Assembly: GCA_004213885.1 (NCBI GenBank)
Contig: SGYL01000012.1
Coordinates: 1-49,213 of the forward strand
DNA: 49,213 nt
Source of the DNA: Alphaproteobacteria bacterium
GTDB taxonomy: Bacteria > Pseudomonadota > Alphaproteobacteria > Puniceispirillales > Marisalimonadaceae
Direction of reading: 5' to 3'
The position numbers and the translations under genes were made by a program. Under the pieces are notes generated by a model. That model did not search any database. It worked only from the letters and a program-made list of their open reading frames with translations, and was not told where the DNA came from. Shown in pieces: positions 1-8,109 of this stretch. How positions within the stretch are numbered: position 1 is the first letter of the stretch; the number at the start of each line of letters is the position of its first letter.

Positions 1-198
1 AGTCCAATGAACTAGATTAAATAATCTTTCAACATACGATTTAGGAGGCCATGTTAAAAACTCTTTTGGATAAATAGCACATCCAGTTGGAACATCTACC
101 CTTCTTCCTTCCTTAGAAAGTATTCGTCCTTCTTCATTAACTCTGCCATAATAAATCCAAGATGACGTATTGAATGTCTTAGTTAAAATGTAATAATA
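1..198 (-). pseudogene. 5'-truncated epoxide hydrolase fragment (runs off left edge)
   Basis: The minus strand reads openly from 198 down to base 1 and gives a peptide containing FNTSSWIYYGR, then VPTGCAIYPKE, then ERLFNLVHWT. These match the C-terminal third of EHN-type (microsomal-like) epoxide hydrolases, alpha/beta hydrolases that open epoxides to diols. An in-frame TGA lies at 199-201, and no ATG, GTG or TTG start with a ribosome site precedes the conserved part. The N-terminal two thirds, including the nucleophile region, is therefore absent. The break lies about 20 nt from repeat copy A, which suggests the gene was cut by an integration or deletion event. The rest of the C-terminus is outside the window. 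Family assignment is from remembered motif similarity. Confidence 0.6.
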
Positions 199-220
199 TC
201 AATATATTAAATACATATTA

Positions 221-313
221 TGGCGGAGGAACCTCCTCGTTATTCCATTTTAATCATCTGATTTAGTTAAATTTTATAGACTAATCAATATTCAGTCTAC
301 AATTTAGTCTACA
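221..313. repeat. 93-nt direct repeat, copy A
   Basis: This begins with tggcggag, the same bases as the complement of the tRNA-Ser 3' end (CTCCGCCA). It continues through a small inverted repeat (gaggaacctc) and ends in spaced TAGTCTA-type motifs at 77-83 of the 200s (inverted), 293-299 and 305-311. Copy B at 1432-1524 has the same length; over the last 83 nt I count 7 mismatches by eye. The layout is that expected of an attachment site with integrase arm sites. Function is inferred. Confidence 0.75.
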
Positions 314-341
314 TTAAAAATTTAGCGATGAATTGAGTATT

Positions 342-1325
342 CTAGTTATCTATAAAAAGAACTAGTTTTCCAAAGTGTTTATTTTCATTCATTATATTTA
401 AAGCTTCATTAGCTTGCTCTAATTTAAAAACTTTATGAATTACATGTTTAATTTCACCACTGTCTACAAATTTAGATAAATCTTCCACAGTTCTTCTTAA
501 AACTTCTACATTTTCATCAATACTTCTAGTTCGACCAGTTGTACCTATATAATGTAATCGTCTTTTGGCGTGGAGATCATAATCAAAATTAGAACTCATA
601 CCTGCTAATCTGCCAATATTTATTAAATATCCATTAATCTTTGTTGCTTCCATATTTTGATTTACATAATCACCTGAAAGCATGTCAATTAAAACATCAA
701 CACCTTTTCCTTTGGTTATTTCTAAAACCTTTTCTAACCAATTTTCTTTACTTGTATCTATCGTGTGTGTTGCACCATAGTCTGTTAGTTTGGAGCGTTT
801 TTCATTATTTGTTGAAGAACCTAAAATTAAACTAGCGCCTAGTGATTTTGCTATTTGAAGACCAATTATTCCTACACCACTGCTTGCACCTTGGATGAAA
901 ATTGTTTGACCTTTAGAAAATTGTCCATTAGTTACAATTGCATCATGCATTGTCTGCAGATTCCCATGAATTGTACATGCTTGTTCCCAAGAAAGTTTAT
1001 TAGTATCAAATGGGACTGCTCTTCTGAAGTGTGCTAAAGCATATTCTGCCCAACCTGAACCACCTCTGCACATTACAGCTTGTCCAATAGATAAACCAGA
1101 AACTTCAGAGCCTAACTTTTCAATTATACCAGCAAACTCTCCCCCAATTACTTTTGTATCACCACCAGTATGACCAAAAGATTGACCTTGAGTTTCAAGC
1201 AAATCAGATCTGTTTAAACCACATGATTTTACCTTAACCAAAATCTGCTGTGGACCAGGTGATGGTTTTGAAACATCAGAAATTTCAACACCATTTCCTG
1301 ACTTAGTCAAAATAACAGCTTTCAT
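342..1325 (-). CDS. Zinc-free medium-chain dehydrogenase, NADPH:quinone oxidoreductase family
   Basis: A 327-aa MDR-superfamily oxidoreductase. The N-terminal GroES-like domain (about 1-120) lacks the catalytic-zinc cysteine cluster. The nucleotide-binding Rossmann segment shows GASSGVG at 146-152 followed by LQIAKSLGA. The family reduces quinones or activated alkenes using NADPH; the substrate cannot be told here. I take the ATG at 1323-1325 because AGGAG lies five bases upstream; an earlier in-frame GTG would add two residues. It is the only intact gene in the tRNA-Ser scar zone, and it lies between repeat copies A and B, so it may be cargo of a mobile cassette. Full length and intact motifs suggest it is functional. 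Confidence 0.88.
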   Translation of the reverse strand: MKAVILTKSGNGVEISDVSKPSPGPQQILVKVKSCGLNRSDLLETQGQSFGHTGGDTKVIGGEFAGIIEKLGSEVSGLSIGQAVMCRGGSGWAEYALAHFRRAVPFDTNKLSWEQACTIHGNLQTMHDAIVTNGQFSKGQTIFIQGASSGVGIIGLQIAKSLGASLILGSSTNNEKRSKLTDYGATHTIDTSKENWLEKVLEITKGKGVDVLIDMLSGDYVNQNMEATKINGYLINIGRLAGMSSNFDYDLHAKRRLHYIGTTGRTRSIDENVEVLRRTVEDLSKFVDSGEIKHVIHKVFKLEQANEALNIMNENKHFGKLVLFIDN

Positions 1326-1404
1326 AAACACTCCTATATAACAATTAATTTTTAAGTTTTTTCTATCTTTTTAAGAGATATCATTTTTACCCTTAGTGAT
1401 AAAA

Positions 1405-1439
1405 AGTATGACTAAAGGTAGTTATCTTATTTGCGGAGA
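1405..1439. repeat. 35-nt direct repeat matching the flank and 3' tip of tRNA-Ser
   Basis: Positions 1405-1439 match 1854-1888 at 33 of 35 bases by eye. The second copy spans the sequence just downstream of tRNA-Ser plus its last bases. It runs directly into repeat copy B, so the stretch 1405-1524 is a composite of a tRNA-flank copy and the A/B repeat. This is what a past site-specific integration at the tRNA would leave. Confidence 0.7.
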
Positions 1440-1524
1440 CAACCTCCTTGTTATTCCATTTTAATTATCTGATTTACTTATATTTTATAGACTAATAAGT
1501 TTTCAGTCTACAATTTAGTCTACA
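1432..1524. repeat. 93-nt direct repeat, copy B
   Basis: The second copy of the element at 221-313. It starts tgcggag (one base off the tRNA 3'-end complement), keeps the ggag...ctcc inverted repeat, and ends in the same motif pair cagtctacaatttagtctac. The two copies bracket the quinone oxidoreductase gene at a distance of about 1.2 kb. Interpreted as a degenerate attachment site. Confidence 0.75.
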
Positions 1525-1541
1525 ATTTCAACCGTTAAAGA

Positions 1542-1754
1542 TTAGTTAGTTATATAATAAAATATAAATATGAGTATCAATACTATGCTTACTTTCAACC
1601 AACTTACTCTAAACCATGAATTAGTTTGTTCGTTTTGAGTGTGTTGAGGAATATCTTTGGAAAAACGACACCTTGGATAATCTTCACAACCTAAAAACTT
1701 TGAACCAATATTTGCTCCTTTTTTTACAGTTCTTTCAACAAGATTAGAACCACA
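1542..1754 (-). pseudogene. C-terminal remnant of a topoisomerase-type zinc-ribbon membrane protein
   Basis: The minus strand encodes CGSNLVERTVKKGANIG, then GCEDYPRCRFS, a good match to the topoisomerase C4 zinc ribbon (CG..L..R...KG...G..F.GC..YP.CR). It ends in a hydrophobic stretch (VSIVLILIFIFYYIT) before a TAA at 1542-1544. There is no start codon upstream before an in-frame stop at 1779-1781. The first Cys of the expected CxxC pair is lost exactly where a TAGTCTAC motif joins at 1758-1765. So this looks like the 3' end of a longer gene, possibly nuclease-like, cut at an attachment-site motif. Too short for ordinary ORF calling. Confidence 0.6.
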
Positions 1755-1756
1755 AT

Positions 1757-1879
1757 TTAGTCTACAATTAGACGTGATTTATGATGATTTATAGTGAAAT
1801 AGCTTGAAGAGCCTTCGTCAACAAAATTGAGACCCACCTTAGGTTTATGACACAGTATGACTTAAGGTAGTTATCTTAT
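1757..1879. other. Non-coding flank between the zinc-ribbon remnant and tRNA-Ser
   Basis: This holds one more TAGTCTAC motif (1758-1765) and, at 1854-1888, the 35-nt sequence repeated at 1405-1439. No credible coding sequence was seen on either strand. With 1332-1541 it makes up the gene-poor part of the integration scar. Confidence 0.55.
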
Positions 1880-1969
1880 TGGCGGAGAGAGAGGGATTCG
1901 AACCCTCGAGAGGCTTTCACCCCTACACACTTTCCAGGCGTGCGCCTTAAACCACTCGGCCACCTCTCC
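1880..1969 (-). tRNA. tRNA-Ser (anticodon GGA), CCA encoded
   Basis: The reverse complement starts GGAGAGGUGGCCGAGUGG and ends in UCUCUCC-G-CCA. The acceptor stem pairs over 7 bp (one G-U). The anticodon loop reads CUGGAAA with GGA as anticodon, and a long variable arm (class II) typical of tRNA-Ser precedes the GGUUCGAAUCC T-arm. The encoded 3' CCA lies at 1880-1882. Its 3' end faces the repeat-rich scar zone, as expected for an integrase target. Confidence 0.95.
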
Positions 1970-2023
1970 ATACGGATTTTATAATTGAAAAATTATATTA
2001 ATCATATTAAAAAATAGCATAAG

Positions 2024-2365
2024 ATGGGAAGAATATTTATTACATTTGGTTTATTTTTTTTTGCTATATCAGTTCTTGGCATTTATTTAGATGTTTTGTT
2101 GCATATAGATGGTAATGTTGGATATACCCAGATAGGACAAATATGGTACAAGTATGCTCCTAACAGTTTACAAATTGCTGAAGCAATCGTTAGTAGATAT
2201 ATTGATCCATGTTCATCTTTAGAGATTTTAAATTGTTCTGGTTTTGTGTGGCATCCAATTATATCCACTTTTTTAATCTTCCCCGCCGGATTAACATTTG
2301 GTATGTTAACAATTTTTTTTATTTATTTTGGAACAAAAAAAAGAAGAATAAATAAAACCAGTTAA
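2024..2365 (+). CDS. Small two-helix membrane protein, unknown function
   Basis: A 113-aa ORF I do not recognise. It has a hydrophobic helix at about 4-27 ([21 protein letters not shown]), a polar middle with two cysteines in [12 protein letters not shown], a second hydrophobic segment near 78-104, and a basic tail (KKRRINK). A two-pass inner-membrane protein is likely. Its stop overlaps the convergent lepA stop by 4 nt (TTAA). The ribosome site is weak. It could be spurious, but its membrane-protein composition and placement between tRNA-Ser and lepA favour a real gene. Confidence 0.5.
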   Translation: MGRIFITFGLFFFAISVLGIYLDVLLHIDGNVGYTQIGQIWYKYAPNSLQIAEAIVSRYIDPCSSLEILNCSGFVWHPIISTFLIFPAGLTFGMLTIFFIYFGTKKRRINKTS

Positions 2366-4155
2366 ATCTTTAGAGCTTCAAAAAAAGCGTTTTGAGGAAT
2401 CTCAACTTGTCCAAATTGTCTCATTTTCTTTTTTCCGGCTTTTTGTTTCTCAAGTAGTTTTCTTTTTCTAGAAATATCTCCTCCATAACATTTAGCAGTA
2501 ACATCTTTTCTGACAGCGCTTATAGTTTCACGAGCTATAACTTTAGAGCCAATGGCAGCTTGTAAGGCGACTTTAAATAATTGTCTAGGAATCAATTCTT
2601 TTAATTTCAAACAAATAGCTCTACCTCTTTTTTCAGCATGATCTTTATTTGTAATCATTGCTAATGCATCAACTTGGTCCCCATTAACTAGAATTGAAAC
2701 TTTTACAAGATCTCCTAATCTATACTTATCAAATTGGTAATCAAAACTAGCATATCCTGAAGAAACACTTTTCAGTCTATCATAAAAATCAAAAACGACT
2801 TCGTTTAACGGAAGCTTATAAACCAACATAGCTCTTGTCCCAACATAACTGAGATCAACTTGTTCCCCTCTTCTTTCAGTACATAAGGTTAAAACTGAAC
2901 CTAGGTATTGATCAGGAACAAAAATTGTAGCAGTTATCCAGGGCTCTTGAATATGATCTAGATTATTAGCATCCGGTAAATCAGCTGGATTATGTAGTTT
3001 AACTATTTCTCCATTAACTTTTTTAATTTCATACACAACTGACGGTGCAGTAGAAATTAGTTCTAAATTAAATTCCCTAGTTAATCTTTCTCTAATGATT
3101 TCCATATGCAATAAACCTAAAAATCCACATCTAAAACCAAAACCTAATGCTGCTGAAGTTTCTGCTTCAAAACTAAATGATGAATCATTTAAAGATAATT
3201 TCTCTAATGCATCTTTAAGATCACTAAAATCAGCACTATCAGTTGGAAAAAGACCACAAAAAACTACAGGTATTGAAGGTTTGAAACCATCTAACATTGA
3301 ATTTGTAGGTTTTTTGTCATCAGTAATTGTATCCCCAACATTACAGTCAGCTACAGTTTTAACTGAAGCTGTGAAAAAACCAATTTCACCAGGTCCCATT
3401 GATTCTACATTTAATATTTTAGGAGTGAAGATTCCTAAGCTATCCACAGTATAACTTGATCCAGTTGACATAAACCTTATCTTCTGGCCCTTGAATAATT
3501 TACCATCCACAATTCTAACTAAAATTAAAATTCCCAAATAAGGGTCAAACCAACTGTCGATTAACATTGCTTTTAATTGATTATCAATTTTCCCTTGAGG
3601 TGGAGGAAGTTTTTCAACTAATGAACTTAAAACTGATTTTATTCCAGCCCCAGTTTTTGCAGAGACCTCAATTGCCTCTTCGCCTGGCAAGCCTATAACT
3701 TCATCTATTTGCTTTTTTATTCTCTCAGGCTCAGATGCAGGAAGATCAATTTTATTTAAAACAGTAACTATCTCGTGATCAGCATCAATTGCTTGATACA
3801 CATTTGCAAGAGTTTGTGCCTCAACTCCTTGAGAAGAATCTACTATTAATAAAGACCCTTCGCAGGCAGATAATGATCTTGATACTTCGTAAGAGAAATC
3901 AACATGTCCAGGTGTGTCTATCAAATTCAATGTATAGGTTTCACCATCATCATGTCGATATTTTAAACGGACTGTTTGAGCTTTTATAGTAATTCCTCTT
4001 TCTCTTTCTATATCCATATTATCAAGAACTTGTTCTTTCATTTCTCTATCTTGTAAAGCGCCACATTCTTGTATCAACCTATCTGCCAAAGTTGATTTTC
4101 CATGATCTATATGAGCTATAATTGAGAAATTTCTGATTTTTTTTATATCTTCCAT
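2362..4155 (-). CDS. lepA: Elongation factor 4 (LepA), back-translocating GTPase
   Basis: A 597-aa protein of typical LepA length. GTPase motifs are in order: AHIDHGKS at 14-21 (P-loop), the GITIKAQ switch region near 54-60, DTPGH at 80-84 and NKID at 134-137. These are followed by EF-G-like domains and the LepA-specific C-terminal domain ([10 protein letters not shown], then a basic [20 protein letters not shown] stretch). It binds the ribosome and affects translocation or initiation under stress. It is monocistronic here and overlaps the convergent small membrane gene by 4 nt at the stops. The start is the ATG at 4153-4155, which gives the conserved [16 protein letters not shown]-terminus. 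Confidence 0.98.
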   Translation of the reverse strand: MEDIKKIRNFSIIAHIDHGKSTLADRLIQECGALQDREMKEQVLDNMDIERERGITIKAQTVRLKYRHDDGETYTLNLIDTPGHVDFSYEVSRSLSACEGSLLIVDSSQGVEAQTLANVYQAIDADHEIVTVLNKIDLPASEPERIKKQIDEVIGLPGEEAIEVSAKTGAGIKSVLSSLVEKLPPPQGKIDNQLKAMLIDSWFDPYLGILILVRIVDGKLFKGQKIRFMSTGSSYTVDSLGIFTPKILNVESMGPGEIGFFTASVKTVADCNVGDTITDDKKPTNSMLDGFKPSIPVVFCGLFPTDSADFSDLKDALEKLSLNDSSFSFEAETSAALGFGFRCGFLGLLHMEIIRERLTREFNLELISTAPSVVYEIKKVNGEIVKLHNPADLPDANNLDHIQEPWITATIFVPDQYLGSVLTLCTERRGEQVDLSYVGTRAMLVYKLPLNEVVFDFYDRLKSVSSGYASFDYQFDKYRLGDLVKVSILVNGDQVDALAMITNKDHAEKRGRAICLKLKELIPRQLFKVALQAAIGSKVIARETISAVRKDVTAKCYGGDISRKRKLLEKQKAGKKKMRQFGQVEIPQNAFFEALKI

Positions 4156-4300
4156 CTCAATAATCTAACTATTAAAAAAAAATTTACAATTTGATATTTG
4201 TAATTTTATTTTAAGTTTAAATCCTCTTGACTAAACTGGTTATATTGTTAGGTTAAATTATGAAATTATATAATTTGTCAATATATAATCTACTAATCCT

Positions 4301-4366
4301 ATGATGCCCTGTCTCTTTGGAGCCAGGGATTTTAAAACTTTTATTTATAGGATTTATGTAAAATGA
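4301..4366 (+). promoter_or_regulatory. leuA leader: 21-codon upstream ORF with an embedded hairpin
   Basis: An ATG-ATG at 4301-4306 opens a 21-codon reading frame (starting MMPCLFGARD) whose TGA at 4364-4366 overlaps the leuA ATG at 4363 as ATGA, a translational-coupling arrangement. Inside it, CCCTG (4307-4311) pairs with CAGGG (4324-4328), and CTC (4313-4315) pairs with GAG (4320-4322). Codons here (CCC, CTC, GCC, AGG) are GC-rich against the local background, suggesting the RNA structure is what is constrained. Only one Leu codon is present, so it is not a classical leucine attenuator. No known riboswitch class was recognised. Confidence 0.45.
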
Positions 4367-6021
4367 CAAAATATAACAAATATACCCAATACAAAACGGT
4401 AGATATTAAACAAAGGGATTGGCCTAATAACTCTTTAAACAAATGTCCTATTTGGTGTTCAGTTGACTTAAGGGATGGAAACCAAGCGTTGGCAGAACCA
4501 ATGGACAGTGCCCGTAAAATGAAATTTTTTAAAAAACTTGTAGACGTAGGGTATAAAGAAATAGAAGTTGGATTTCCATCAGCTTCAGACACCGATTTTA
4601 ACTTTATAAAAGAACTTATTAATGAGGGCCATATTCCAGACGATGTAACCATTCAAGTTTTGACACAATCAAGAGAAGAATTAATAATTAAAACAATTGA
4701 TAGTTTAAAAGGTTCAAAGAGCGCAATTATACATCTTTATAACTCTACAAGCACTCTGCAAAGAAAAGTTGTTTTTAAAGAAGATATGAACGGCGTTAAA
4801 AAAATTGCTACTGATGGTGCAAAATTAATTAGTGATAATATTGGGATTTTAAATAATACTAATGTCAGGTTAGAATATTCACCAGAGAGTTTTACTGGAA
4901 CTGAGTTACCATACGCTCTTGAAGTATGCGAAGAAGTTTTAGACGTTTGGGAGGCAAACGAACTTAAGCCTGTAATAATAAATCTTCCAGCAACTGTCGA
5001 AATGTCATCTCCCAATATATATGCTGATCAAATTGAATGGATGAACAAAAGCTTTTCTGATAGAAAAAGAATTGTACTTTCTTTACATCCACATAATGAC
5101 AGAGGTACTGCTGTTGCTGCTACTGAATTAGGATTAATGGCAGGAGCTGATCGAGTTGAAGGAACTCTTTTTGGAAATGGAGAACGAACTGGTAATGTAG
5201 ATTTAATCACTTTAGGTCTAAATTTATTTACGCAAGGAATAAATCCTCAGATTGATTTTTCAGATATAAATTCTTTAATTGAAACTGCAGAATACTGTAA
5301 TAGGTTACCAATTCATGAAAGACATCCATATGCTGGAAAACTTGTGCATACAGCTTTTTCAGGAAGTCATCAAGATGCGATAAGAAAAGGAATGGATGCT
5401 ATTGAAAAATCGAATTCTCAAAAATGGGAAGTTCCGTACTTGCCGATAGATCCCGCAGATATTGGAAGAACTTATGAAGCAATTATCAGAGTTAATAGTC
5501 AATCAGGCAAAGGAGGTTCCGCCTGGATATTAGAAACTGAACATCATATAAAGATCCCAAAACAAGCAGAGATTGAGCTATCAAAATATGTTCAAAAAAT
5601 AGCTGACACATCTGGACTTGAAATTTCTAGCAACGATATTTGGGAAATATTTCAAAATCAATTTATAAAAACTGATCCCTTTAAATTGATAAACTTTGTT
5701 TCTAAAGCCTCAAATAAAACTTCTGGTCTAGAAATAATTAACGCTGAGATACAATACAAAGGAAAAATAGATAATTTCACTAGTGAAGGAAATGGGCCTA
5801 TATCTGCATTTGTAAATGGAATAAGAGAAAATTATTATTTAGAATTTACACTTAAGGATTTTGGACAAAATACTAGAAGCGCTACCTCAAAAGCAGAATC
5901 TGCAGCATATGTAGAATTAAAAGATAAAAATGATCAATCTATTTTTGGATGTGGAATTCATACCAGTATAACTTTAGCTCCAATTCTAGCTGTAATTAGT
6001 GCAATAAATAAAATTAATTAG
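4363..6021 (+). CDS. leuA: 2-isopropylmalate synthase (long LeuA2-type)
   Basis: A 552-aa enzyme condensing acetyl-CoA with 2-oxoisovalerate, the committed step of leucine biosynthesis. The HMGL-like barrel shows DLRDGNQAL at 35-43 and the metal-binding HPHNDRGTAVAATELG, then GNGERTGNVDL. The C-terminal ~130 residues form the leucine-sensing LeuA dimer domain (SEGNGPISAFVNGI). The length and N-terminal RDWPNN/CSVDLRDGNQAL fit the LeuA2 branch (actinobacterial/fungal-like, about 550-600 aa) rather than the 510-aa E. coli type. It is preceded by the short leader ORF and overlaps the convergent GST by 8 nt. The rest of the leucine operon is not here. Confidence 0.95.
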   Translation: MTKYNKYTQYKTVDIKQRDWPNNSLNKCPIWCSVDLRDGNQALAEPMDSARKMKFFKKLVDVGYKEIEVGFPSASDTDFNFIKELINEGHIPDDVTIQVLTQSREELIIKTIDSLKGSKSAIIHLYNSTSTLQRKVVFKEDMNGVKKIATDGAKLISDNIGILNNTNVRLEYSPESFTGTELPYALEVCEEVLDVWEANELKPVIINLPATVEMSSPNIYADQIEWMNKSFSDRKRIVLSLHPHNDRGTAVAATELGLMAGADRVEGTLFGNGERTGNVDLITLGLNLFTQGINPQIDFSDINSLIETAEYCNRLPIHERHPYAGKLVHTAFSGSHQDAIRKGMDAIEKSNSQKWEVPYLPIDPADIGRTYEAIIRVNSQSGKGGSAWILETEHHIKIPKQAEIELSKYVQKIADTSGLEISSNDIWEIFQNQFIKTDPFKLINFVSKASNKTSGLEIINAEIQYKGKIDNFTSEGNGPISAFVNGIRENYYLEFTLKDFGQNTRSATSKAESAAYVELKDKNDQSIFGCGIHTSITLAPILAVISAINKIN

Positions 6022-6640
6022 GCGGTAATGGTGCACTTACCACAGTATTTTGGAAAGAGTTCATTTCTTTCAATTTAATATACCAATTATTAATATTTGG
6101 AAAATTATCAAAAGATATCTCTAGATTAACACATCTATGACACCAAATTCCAAGAGGTATGTCTGCTAAACTAAATTTTTCATCAACAATGAAATCTTGT
6201 TTAGCCAAATGAAAGTTTAATATGTTTAATAGACTAAAGATATCATTTTTTGCCTTGTCGGCGATTAATTCATCTCTTTGATCTTGAGGTAAACTTAATT
6301 TATGTGCTGTAAGGAGAGAACATGGAGCTGCAAAAGTAAAACTACCCCAATCAATCCATTGATCAATTTTGCCACTGATTTCTTTTTTTTCTTCAACTAA
6401 AATATCAAATTTTTTTGATAAATACCTCAAAATAGCATTTGATTCATACAAAATAAAATTGTCATCATCCATTACTGGAATACGACTGTTAGGGTTCATG
6501 TCTTTAAACTCGGTCGTTTGTGTTTTGCCATGTATACCGCCATAATTTAAATTGATAACGTTAATATTTGCGTATTCACAAAACCAATTAATTTTTTGAA
6601 CGTTTGCTGAGGATAATCTTCCGTAAATTTTTATTGCCAT
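6014..6640 (-). CDS. Glutathione S-transferase family protein
   Basis: A 208-aa protein with an N-terminal thioredoxin-like GST domain: IYGRLSSANVQK near the start, the NPNSRIPVMDDD cis-Pro region, and ESNAILRYL, the glutathione-contacting E-S-x-A-I motif. An all-helical C-terminal domain follows (FSLADIPLG). It conjugates glutathione to electrophiles or acts as a reductase; the substrate is unknown. I start at the ATG at 6638-6640 (MAIKIYGRL), with AAAGG upstream; the longer frame adds an unlikely MIINQKGFF. It overlaps leuA at the stops through the octamer TTAATTAG and is divergent from ygfZ. Confidence 0.9.
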   Translation of the reverse strand: MAIKIYGRLSSANVQKINWFCEYANINVINLNYGGIHGKTQTTEFKDMNPNSRIPVMDDDNFILYESNAILRYLSKKFDILVEEKKEISGKIDQWIDWGSFTFAAPCSLLTAHKLSLPQDQRDELIADKAKNDIFSLLNILNFHLAKQDFIVDEKFSLADIPLGIWCHRCVNLEISFDNFPNINNWYIKLKEMNSFQNTVVSAPLPPN

Positions 6641-6681
6641 AAAAAAACCTTTTTGATTTATTATCAATATAATTGCAAATT

Positions 6682-7488
6682 ATGGAAAAAAAAGTATCAA
6701 TTTTAAATAATAGATCTGTTATAAAAATTTCTGGAAAAGATAGTTTATTATTTTTAAATAATATTATTTCTGGTGACCTGGAAAAAATAAATCACGAAGA
6801 ATTATTTATAACAACTATATTGTCACCTCAAGGAAAAATTTTATTTGATTTTTTTATCATAAAATATGAGGATTGTTACTTAATTGAGTGCAGTAAAAAC
6901 CAGCTAAATGATTTAATATATAAATTAAAATTATATAGCTTGAGATTAGATGTGACTTTTGAAAAAATAGATTTAGATGTAATTATTTCAAATTATTTTT
7001 ACCAAGATAAAATTTCTAGAAAAGATTTGAGATTTAAAAATAATGATATTTATAGACATTTCTCAAAACCTAAAAAAGATTTTAAAAACGTTTGTTTAAA
7101 AGATTGGTATGATCATTTGAGATTTACAAATCTATGTCCAGAAGGTGAATTAGAGATACCTCCAAATAAACTTTACCCATTTGAAATTGATATTATTTAC
7201 AATCAAGGAATTGATTTTGATAAGGGGTGCTTTATTGGCCAAGAAGTTATTGCAAGGGTAAAGTACAAAGGATCAATAAAAAAGAAATATATAAGTTATA
7301 AAATCAATTCTTCTGAAATTATCGAAAATGCAAATATTAATGACATCAATAAAAAGATAGTTGGATCTTTAATTTATAATTCAAAAATAAATAATGACAT
7401 TTTTGGTTTTGGTCTAACAAAAATCGAATATATCAAAAAGCCATTAGAGTTATTTTGTAAAGACGTTAGGTTAAGTATATTAAATTAA
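6682..7488 (+). CDS. ygfZ: YgfZ/CAF17-type folate-binding iron-sulfur repair protein
   Basis: A 268-aa protein related to GcvT aminomethyltransferase. The family signature K-G-C-[FYIL]-x-G-Q-E is present as FDKGCFIGQEVIARV near residue 185, with a basic KGSIKKK following. YgfZ/COG0354 proteins bind tetrahydrofolate and support assembly or repair of certain Fe-S proteins. The start is the ATG at 6682; an in-frame TTG at 6673 is a weaker alternative. It is highly AT-rich and Lys/Asn/Ile-rich. It leads the run ygfZ-trcR-purE-purK. Confidence 0.88.
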   Translation: MEKKVSILNNRSVIKISGKDSLLFLNNIISGDLEKINHEELFITTILSPQGKILFDFFIIKYEDCYLIECSKNQLNDLIYKLKLYSLRLDVTFEKIDLDVIISNYFYQDKISRKDLRFKNNDIYRHFSKPKKDFKNVCLKDWYDHLRFTNLCPEGELEIPPNKLYPFEIDIIYNQGIDFDKGCFIGQEVIARVKYKGSIKKKYISYKINSSEIIENANINDINKKIVGSLIYNSKINNDIFGFGLTKIEYIKKPLELFCKDVRLSILN

Positions 7489-7566
7489 CTTATAATAGTT
7501 TTATATTCTTAAATTGACATTTGAAGATTAAAAATTTACTTAATGATTATAACAATAGGAGTTATT

Positions 7567-8109
7567 ATGTCACTTTTGATGCCAAAAGCTACAGCAGTAT
7601 GGTTAATTGATAATACAACTTTAACATTTGAACAAATATCAGAGTTTTGTGATTTGCATGTTTTAGAAGTTCAAGCTATTGCTGATGGCGATGTAGGTCA
7701 AGGAATAATTGGTTTTGACCCTATACAAAATGGACAACTATCTAAAGAAGAAATTGAAAGATGCTCTTCTGACCCAAACTTAAAATTATTGCAACTTGAT
7801 AGTAACAATAGCTTTGCATCTGACAAAACAAAAGGTCCAAAATATATCCCTTTATCCAGAAGAGGTGACAAACCAAACGCAGTTGCATGGCTTGTAAAAA
7901 ATCATCCTGAGCTTAAAGATAGTCAAATCAGTCGACTTGTTGGAACTACTAAATCTACAATAGAGAAAATCAAAAATAGATCTCATTGGAATATATCAAA
8001 TATTTCCGCAAAACATCCTATATTATTAAAATTATGTTCCCAAGAAGATTTAGAAAAAGAAGTTTTAAAATCTGGTGGGGTAATAGGTAATCCAACAGAA
8101 GATGGTTAA
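7567..8109 (+). CDS. trcR: DUF1013 cell-cycle transcriptional regulator TrcR
   Basis: A 180-aa protein starting [17 protein letters not shown], the hallmark N-terminus of the alphaproteobacterial DUF1013 family, later named TrcR. A helix-turn-helix-like middle ([17 protein letters not shown]) suits DNA binding. The start at 7567 is chosen because AGGAG lies just upstream (7557-7561); a longer frame from 7543 lacks a site. A TTGACA box at 7514-7519 could be the -35 of its promoter, though no strong -10 is placed correctly. It overlaps purE by 8 nt. The family's restriction to Alphaproteobacteria is a useful taxonomic marker. Confidence 0.9.
   Translation: MSLLMPKATAVWLIDNTTLTFEQISEFCDLHVLEVQAIADGDVGQGIIGFDPIQNGQLSKEEIERCSSDPNLKLLQLDSNNSFASDKTKGPKYIPLSRRGDKPNAVAWLVKNHPELKDSQISRLVGTTKSTIEKIKNRSHWNISNISAKHPILLKLCSQEDLEKEVLKSGGVIGNPTEDG

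Noticed and set aside
1332..1541. Intact integrase or transposase in the tRNA-Ser zone
   Set aside because: Both strands were read through 1-1970; only the listed fragments and the quinone oxidoreductase are coding.
3095..3454. 119-aa plus-strand ORF inside lepA
   Set aside because: Antisense shadow of a clearly conserved lepA region; no ribosome site and no protein-like pattern.
4301..4366. leuA leader as a T-box or known SAM-type riboswitch
   Set aside because: The stem and sequence do not match the conserved cores of those classes, and the leader is only about 65 nt from its start codons to leuA.
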